Part shown: positions 59,639 through 64,000 of the stretch, piece by piece
How the letters are laid out: every line of letters begins with the position of its first letter
Position numbering within the stretch: position 1 is the stretch's first letter
Source of the DNA: Rikenellaceae bacterium
GTDB taxonomy: Bacteria > Bacteroidota > Bacteroidia > Bacteroidales > Rikenellaceae
DNA length: 64,000 nt
NCBI GenBank assembly: GCA_015059715.1
Contig: SUZV01000009.1
Location: forward strand, 1-64,000
Direction: 5' to 3'
Notes under the pieces: generated by a model
What the model was told of the DNA's origin: nothing
Database searches by the model: none
The model's input: only the letters and a program-made list of their open reading frames with translations
Position numbers and translations under genes: made by a program

Positions 59639-62600
59639 CTATTTCTTAAGAAGCTGCGAGCGGATAAATGCCTCCTCCTCAGCCTCGCGACGAGCCTTGC
59701 GCATAGCCTTACGCTCCTTGTAACCCTCAAGCATTGAGTAGAGGACAGGGACGATGAAGAGTGTGATAAAGGTTGACACCAACAGACCGCCTACAACGGC
59801 GATACCCATAGGCTGCCAAATCTCCGAACCCTCACCGATACCCATAGCCATAGGAACCATACCGAGGATGGTCGTGAGCGAGGTCATAAGCACAGGGCGT
59901 AGACGGCTCTTACCACCGGCAATAACTGCATCGCTGATGTTCCAGCCACGCTCGACAAGCAGGTTGGTATAGTCTACAAGCACAATACCATTCTTCGTAA
60001 CGATACCCACAAGCATAATAGCACCAATAAGCGCGATAAGCGAGAGTGGCGTGCCTGTCAACCAGAGTGCAATAAACACTCCCGACATAGCAAATGGGAT
60101 AGTAAACATAATGATGAATGGGTATGCCAACGACTCAAACTGCGTAGCCATAACGATATATACAAGGATGATGATAAGTGCTAACAGCGTGATGATATCG
60201 CTAAACGACTCACCCTGATCCTCGATAGTACCACCAAGCTCAAGGCTAAGACCTGCAGGCACCTCGTAGTCTGCAAGCAGAGCATTAACCTCGGCAACAG
60301 CATCACCAAGTGCTACGTTAGCACCCACCGAAGCCTTAACAGTAACGATACGCTGACGATTCTCGCGCTCGATGGTAGGAGATGAGAACGACTCCTCGAT
60401 ACGAGCAACCTCCTTAAGCTTGATAGGACGGCCCGTAGAGGTGTAGAGCGTGATATTCTCCACCGACTCCAAAGACTCGCGGAAAGGCTCATCGTAGCGA
60501 ACTACGATATCGTACTCATCACCATCCTCACGATACTTCGTACACTCGAAACCGTAGATACGGTTACGGATAAACTGTGCTGCGGTAGCCGAGTTAAGAC
60601 CGTAGTAAGCGAGCTTCTCGCGATCAAAAATCACGTTATACTCTGGCTCAAGGTCCTCACGCGAGAGCTGAACGTCACGCATAGTGCTTAGGTTCGACAG
60701 CTTTTCGCGCAAATCCTTAGCCGTAGACATCGCATCGTTCATATCGTGACCAAAGACCTTGACATCTACGGTACTTGCACCACCACCCGAAGGGCCACCA
60801 CCGCCACCAGGCGTTACGGTAAACTCCGTAATCTCGGGAATAGCGGCAAGCTCCTTACGTAGCTCATCGGCAATCTCGAAGATTGTGGGTCGCTCGATAT
60901 CGGTACGACGTGGCATACGGAGGTTGTAGTTTATCATGTGCGAACCTGTAGTCTGCATAGCAGCAAAGGCGTTTTCCGACGAACTCTCACCTGCCGAGGT
61001 AGATACCAAGAAGATATATGGGAACTTCTCAGCTATGATGTTGTCAATCTGGCGAGCTATTCGAGTGGTGTAGTCTACATGCACATTCTGTGGCAGCTTA
61101 ACACTCATCGTAATACGCGCATTGTCCGAAGGTGGGAAGAACTCGGTAGGCACCTGCGACATCAGCGACATAGAGACTCCGAAGAAGGCCAACATTGCTA
61201 CGATAACGCTCTTACGCCACTTAACGACAAAGCGTAGAGCCTTCTCGTAAATGTTGTCGAGCCAGATAAGGAACTTATCAATAGGCTTGTAGATGATACC
61301 TATACCCTTATACGTATGTGCTGCACCATCAATCTTGAGCAGATATGCCGACAACATAGGCGTAAGCGAGATAGCCGCAGCAGTTGATACGCAGACTACG
61401 ATGGTAACAATCCAACCAAGCTCACGGAACAAGATACCTGCCATACCAGGAATCATCGTCAATGGCAAGAATACCGCAACGACAACAAGCGTAGTGGCGA
61501 TAACCGAGAGCCACACCTCGTTGGTAGCGTAGATAGCCGCCTCCTTAGGCTTAGAGCCGCGCTCGATATGCGTAGTGATATTCTCAAGCACCACGATAGC
61601 ATCATCCACAACCATACCGATGGCGATAGAGAGTGCCGAGAGCGATATGATGTTGAGCGTAGAGCCTGTAGCAAAGAGGTAGATAAAGGCGCAAATCAAC
61701 GATATCGGGATTGTAAGACAGATGATAAACGTTGCTCGCCAACGACCCAAGAAGAACATCACCACGAGGATAACGAAGATAAAGGCGAACATAATAGTCT
61801 CGGCAAGCGAGTTAATAGCATCGTTAATCTCTCGCGAAGTCTCAAAGATGGTCTCCACTTTACAGTCGTTAGGCAGCGTAGGGATGATATCATCAAGACG
61901 CTTCTGCACCTCCTCGATAATAGCTACGGTGTTGGCACCTGTCTGCTTCTGAATCATCACACGCACACCACGACGGCCATTGATACGCTCATCCATCGTA
62001 GCCTTCTCCAACGTATCGATGATAGTGGCTACGTCCGAGAGCATCACCGTGCGGCCATTGCGATTCGAGACTACAATGTCGCGTAGCTCGCGCGAGTCGT
62101 CAAACTCAAGGTCAGACTTAAGGTTAAACACCTGGTCACCAAGGTCGAGCGAACCGGCGGGAACGTTGATATTCTCCGAGGCGATAAGCTGGCCCAACGA
62201 CTCGATGGTAAGACCATAAGCCTCCAACTTATTGGGGTCTACGTTGACCTGTACCTCACGCTCCTGAGCACCGATGACAGCCACCGAACCGATACCGTTC
62301 ACACGGTTAAGCTCGTTGACCATCTTATCGTCGAGAATCTTTGACAGGGCTGAATAGCTCTCGTCAGCAGTCACCGAGAGCATCATAATTGGCATCATCG
62401 AAGATGAGAACTTCATAACCGTAGGATACTCCACATTGTCGGGAAGTATCGACTGTGTACGGCTCACCACATCGCGGACATCGTTGGCCGCTTCGGTCAA
62501 ATCGCAGCCATATTCAAACTCCAGTGTGATGATAGATACGTTATCCTTGGACTGCGAGGTAATCTTATCGAGGTTATCCACCGAGTTGAGCTGGTCCTCC

Positions 62601-62800
62601 AATACTCGGGTGATGTTGGTCTCGATATCCTCGGCATTACCACCAGGATACATGGTGATAACACTGATATAGGGCACATCAATCTCGGGGTAGTAGTCGA
62701 CACCGAGCCTCATCACCGAGAAGAGGCCGAAGACTACGACCGCGATAAATATAAGCGCGGTAGATATCGGTTTTCGTACCGCTGATTCGTATATTTTCAT
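59639..62800 (-). CDS. RND efflux pump inner-membrane subunit (AcrB family)
   Basis: The 1053-residue pump has 12 helices in two halves with two large periplasmic loops. It starts with the HAE-type MKIYESAVRKPISTAL and holds GMVVDDAIVVLENI (proton relay Asp pair in helix 4) and GIVTKNGIVLVDYTN in helix 10. Its sequence (GGNAEDIETNITRVLED) is closer to drug than to heavy-metal pumps. It exports drugs or lipophilic compounds through the adaptor and a TolC-like channel. It follows the adaptor gene by 43 bases. Confidence 0.95.
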   Translation of the reverse strand: MKIYESAVRKPISTALIFIAVVVFGLFSVMRLGVDYYPEIDVPYISVITMYPGGNAEDIETNITRVLEDQLNSVDNLDKITSQSKDNVSIITLEFEYGCDLTEAANDVRDVVSRTQSILPDNVEYPTVMKFSSSMMPIMMLSVTADESYSALSKILDDKMVNELNRVNGIGSVAVIGAQEREVQVNVDPNKLEAYGLTIESLGQLIASENINVPAGSLDLGDQVFNLKSDLEFDDSRELRDIVVSNRNGRTVMLSDVATIIDTLEKATMDERINGRRGVRVMIQKQTGANTVAIIEEVQKRLDDIIPTLPNDCKVETIFETSREINDAINSLAETIMFAFIFVILVVMFFLGRWRATFIICLTIPISLICAFIYLFATGSTLNIISLSALSIAIGMVVDDAIVVLENITTHIERGSKPKEAAIYATNEVWLSVIATTLVVVAVFLPLTMIPGMAGILFRELGWIVTIVVCVSTAAAISLTPMLSAYLLKIDGAAHTYKGIGIIYKPIDKFLIWLDNIYEKALRFVVKWRKSVIVAMLAFFGVSMSLMSQVPTEFFPPSDNARITMSVKLPQNVHVDYTTRIARQIDNIIAEKFPYIFLVSTSAGESSSENAFAAMQTTGSHMINYNLRMPRRTDIERPTIFEIADELRKELAAIPEITEFTVTPGGGGGPSGGGASTVDVKVFGHDMNDAMSTAKDLREKLSNLSTMRDVQLSREDLEPEYNVIFDREKLAYYGLNSATAAQFIRNRIYGFECTKYREDGDEYDIVVRYDEPFRESLESVENITLYTSTGRPIKLKEVARIEESFSSPTIERENRQRIVTVKASVGANVALGDAVAEVNALLADYEVPAGLSLELGGTIEDQGESFSDIITLLALIIILVYIVMATQFESLAYPFIIMFTIPFAMSGVFIALWLTGTPLSLIALIGAIMLVGIVTKNGIVLVDYTNLLVERGWNISDAVIAGGKSRLRPVLMTSLTTILGMVPMAMGIGEGSEIWQPMGIAVVGGLLVSTFITLFIVPVLYSMLEGYKERKAMRKARREAEEEAFIRSQLLKK

Positions 62801-62843
62801 TGCTTGAAGGTTTTACCTGTTAGAAATTGAGTCTTTTGTAGTG

Positions 62844-63866
62844 TTACTCGTTGATGATGTCTACCTTAACACCATCCGAAAGACGGATAAACGAGGTTGT
62901 AGCAACCTTCTCGCCCGCCTCAAGACCCTCAATGATATCAATCTTTGAGCCTACGCGACGGCCATCGCGCACCAAGCGGAACTCGGCAACACCATCCTTG
63001 ATGACATATACGAAACGCTCCGACGAGCCAATCTGCTTCTGCACAGCAACATCGTCAACCATAACACCACTACGCTTACCCATGTTGAACGTAGCACGTG
63101 CATACATACCTGGACGCAGACGCTCGTTGGTGTTAGGAATGGTAATCTCCACGCCAAAGGTACGTGTTGCAGCGTCGAGTGCAGGGTTGATGCGAGTAAC
63201 CTTACCCTCGAAGGTCTCGCCAGGGAAGATATCTACGTTGATATCGACGCTCTGGCCAACCTTAACATTAGGATAGTACTGCTCCGACACGTTAGCCATA
63301 ACCTTGAGCTTGTCAATCTGCATAATGTGGAGGATAGGCATCGAGGCGAAGAGGTCGCCATTCTCGAAGTTACGCGCTGTGACAACGCCCGAGATAGGTG
63401 ACTTAATCTCCGAGTTACGACGCATATTGTCTACCATCTCCTTCTGGAGGTTTAGCGTATTCTCAAGCTCGATCATCTGCTGGTCAGATACGCCACCTGC
63501 TGCATGTACGGGCTTCATACGGTCGTAGGTATCCTGCACCGTAGCGAGGTTTATCTCAAGCTGCTTAAGGCTTGTACGGTTTAGAGTAACCACAACGTCA
63601 CCAGCCTTAACTCTATCACCTACGTCGAACTTAATCTCGTCGATGTGCAGGCCCTGAGCCGCAGGCGTGATATCGTTCTCCCTGTATGGCAGAATCTCCG
63701 AGGTGTAGGTCTCCTTAAGGTCGACGGTCATACTCTCGGCAGTGCAGGCCTTGATGGCAATGCTCTTTGGCTCCTCGGCCACAGCCTCGCTCGTCTTCTT
63801 CTCCTGGGTTGAATTACAGCCTACAAGCGTAGCAACTGCAATCATAAGCATTAAACTCTTCTTCAT
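62844..63866 (-). CDS. RND efflux periplasmic adaptor lipoprotein
   Basis: The 340-residue protein has a lipobox LVGC (Cys17). The barrel-sandwich/lipoyl halves GDRVKAGDVVVTLNR and SPISGVVTARNFENGDLFA enclose a coiled hairpin (LEINLATVQDTYDRM onward). It links the pump to the outer-membrane channel. It starts 43 bases after the tolC-like gene. Confidence 0.95.
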   Translation of the reverse strand: MKKSLMLMIAVATLVGCNSTQEKKTSEAVAEEPKSIAIKACTAESMTVDLKETYTSEILPYRENDITPAAQGLHIDEIKFDVGDRVKAGDVVVTLNRTSLKQLEINLATVQDTYDRMKPVHAAGGVSDQQMIELENTLNLQKEMVDNMRRNSEIKSPISGVVTARNFENGDLFASMPILHIMQIDKLKVMANVSEQYYPNVKVGQSVDINVDIFPGETFEGKVTRINPALDAATRTFGVEITIPNTNERLRPGMYARATFNMGKRSGVMVDDVAVQKQIGSSERFVYVIKDGVAEFRLVRDGRRVGSKIDIIEGLEAGEKVATTSFIRLSDGVKVDIINE

Positions 63867-63909
63867 AACTATCTATCTATTATTAATTTTATCGTTTTAA
63901 GCTGTTGGG

Positions 63910-64000
63910 TTACTCTACGTTAGGAGTATCGATATAGGTCTCTACGCCCAAGGCCTTCTCGTACTGGGCATAGGCCGAGAGGTAGTCGTATATAGACTGT
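63910..64000 (-). CDS. TolC-family outer-membrane channel, C-terminal end (partial)
   Basis: The minus-strand frame ends with a stop at 63912-63910. The visible peptide (QSIYDYLSAYAQYEKALGV and a short acidic tail) is the typical last helix of a TolC-like efflux protein (YLxAxxxYxxALG). It is first in the leftward efflux unit. The rest lies outside the window. Confidence 0.85.
   Translation of the reverse strand, partial: QSIYDYLSAYAQYEKALGVETYIDTPNVE

Overview
The window is a chromosomal segment from a member of the Bacteroidota, most likely a gut Bacteroidales such as Alistipes or a close relative; the genus is inferred, not proven. Grounds: a TonB-dependent receptor tail, a TamL-type lipoprotein, a DUF3078 protein, a PG0541-like transporter-associated protein, many short lipoprotein signals, weak Shine-Dalgarno sites, tRNAs without encoded CCA, and six promoters that fit the Bacteroidota pattern TTTG-N19/21-TAnnTTTG (a seventh is one base off).

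Layout. 1-6750: the end of a TonB receptor, a decayed stretch, a TPR/HTH lipoprotein regulator and an M16 peptidase. Two copies of a ~150 bp repeat flank this gene pair, and a ~350 bp mosaic palindrome built from small hairpins follows. 6752-9674: an 824-residue CoA-disulfide-reductase-like, rhodanese, TusA and DsrE fusion, followed by a MarR regulator. 9865-18510: a compact phosphate regulon, with porin-pstSCAB, a Na/Pi cotransporter carrying a PhoU-like tail, and a divergent two-component pair. 18519-22915: dapF-tamL and an alpha/beta hydrolase. 22994-36182: the transcription/translation block, which on the minus strand reads tRNA-Thr, tRNA-Tyr, tRNA-Gly, tuf, tRNA-Trp, secE, nusG, rplK, rplA, rplJ, rplL, rpoB, rpoC.

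36702-46829: a SlyD-like FKBP, a nitroreductase/beta-galactosidase pair, a large Fn3-like lipoprotein and a GH13 lipoprotein. 47011-50344: tdk-tsaC-thioesterase and murA, separated by two tandem copies of a 124 bp structured element. 50693-59565: an AraC regulator, ung, alkaline phosphatase, a GH53 galactanase followed by mntP, nfo, a DUF3078 protein, an S41 protease with a small membrane protein, and a PG0541-like protein. 59639-64000: an RND efflux operon whose outer-membrane gene runs off the end.

How the genes work together. The phosphate genes form one physiological unit: outer-membrane porin, high-affinity ABC uptake, Na-coupled uptake and sensor/regulator, with alkaline phosphatase elsewhere in the window as a plausible regulon member. 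The beta-galactosidase, galactanase and amylase-family enzyme point to plant glycan use, though no complete SusCD locus is present. The strongest candidates for something undescribed are the tandem 124 bp elements between murA and tdk, whose stems covary between copies, and the palindromic repeat mosaic at 6200-6610. I saw no CRISPR array, rRNA, intact insertion sequence or prophage.
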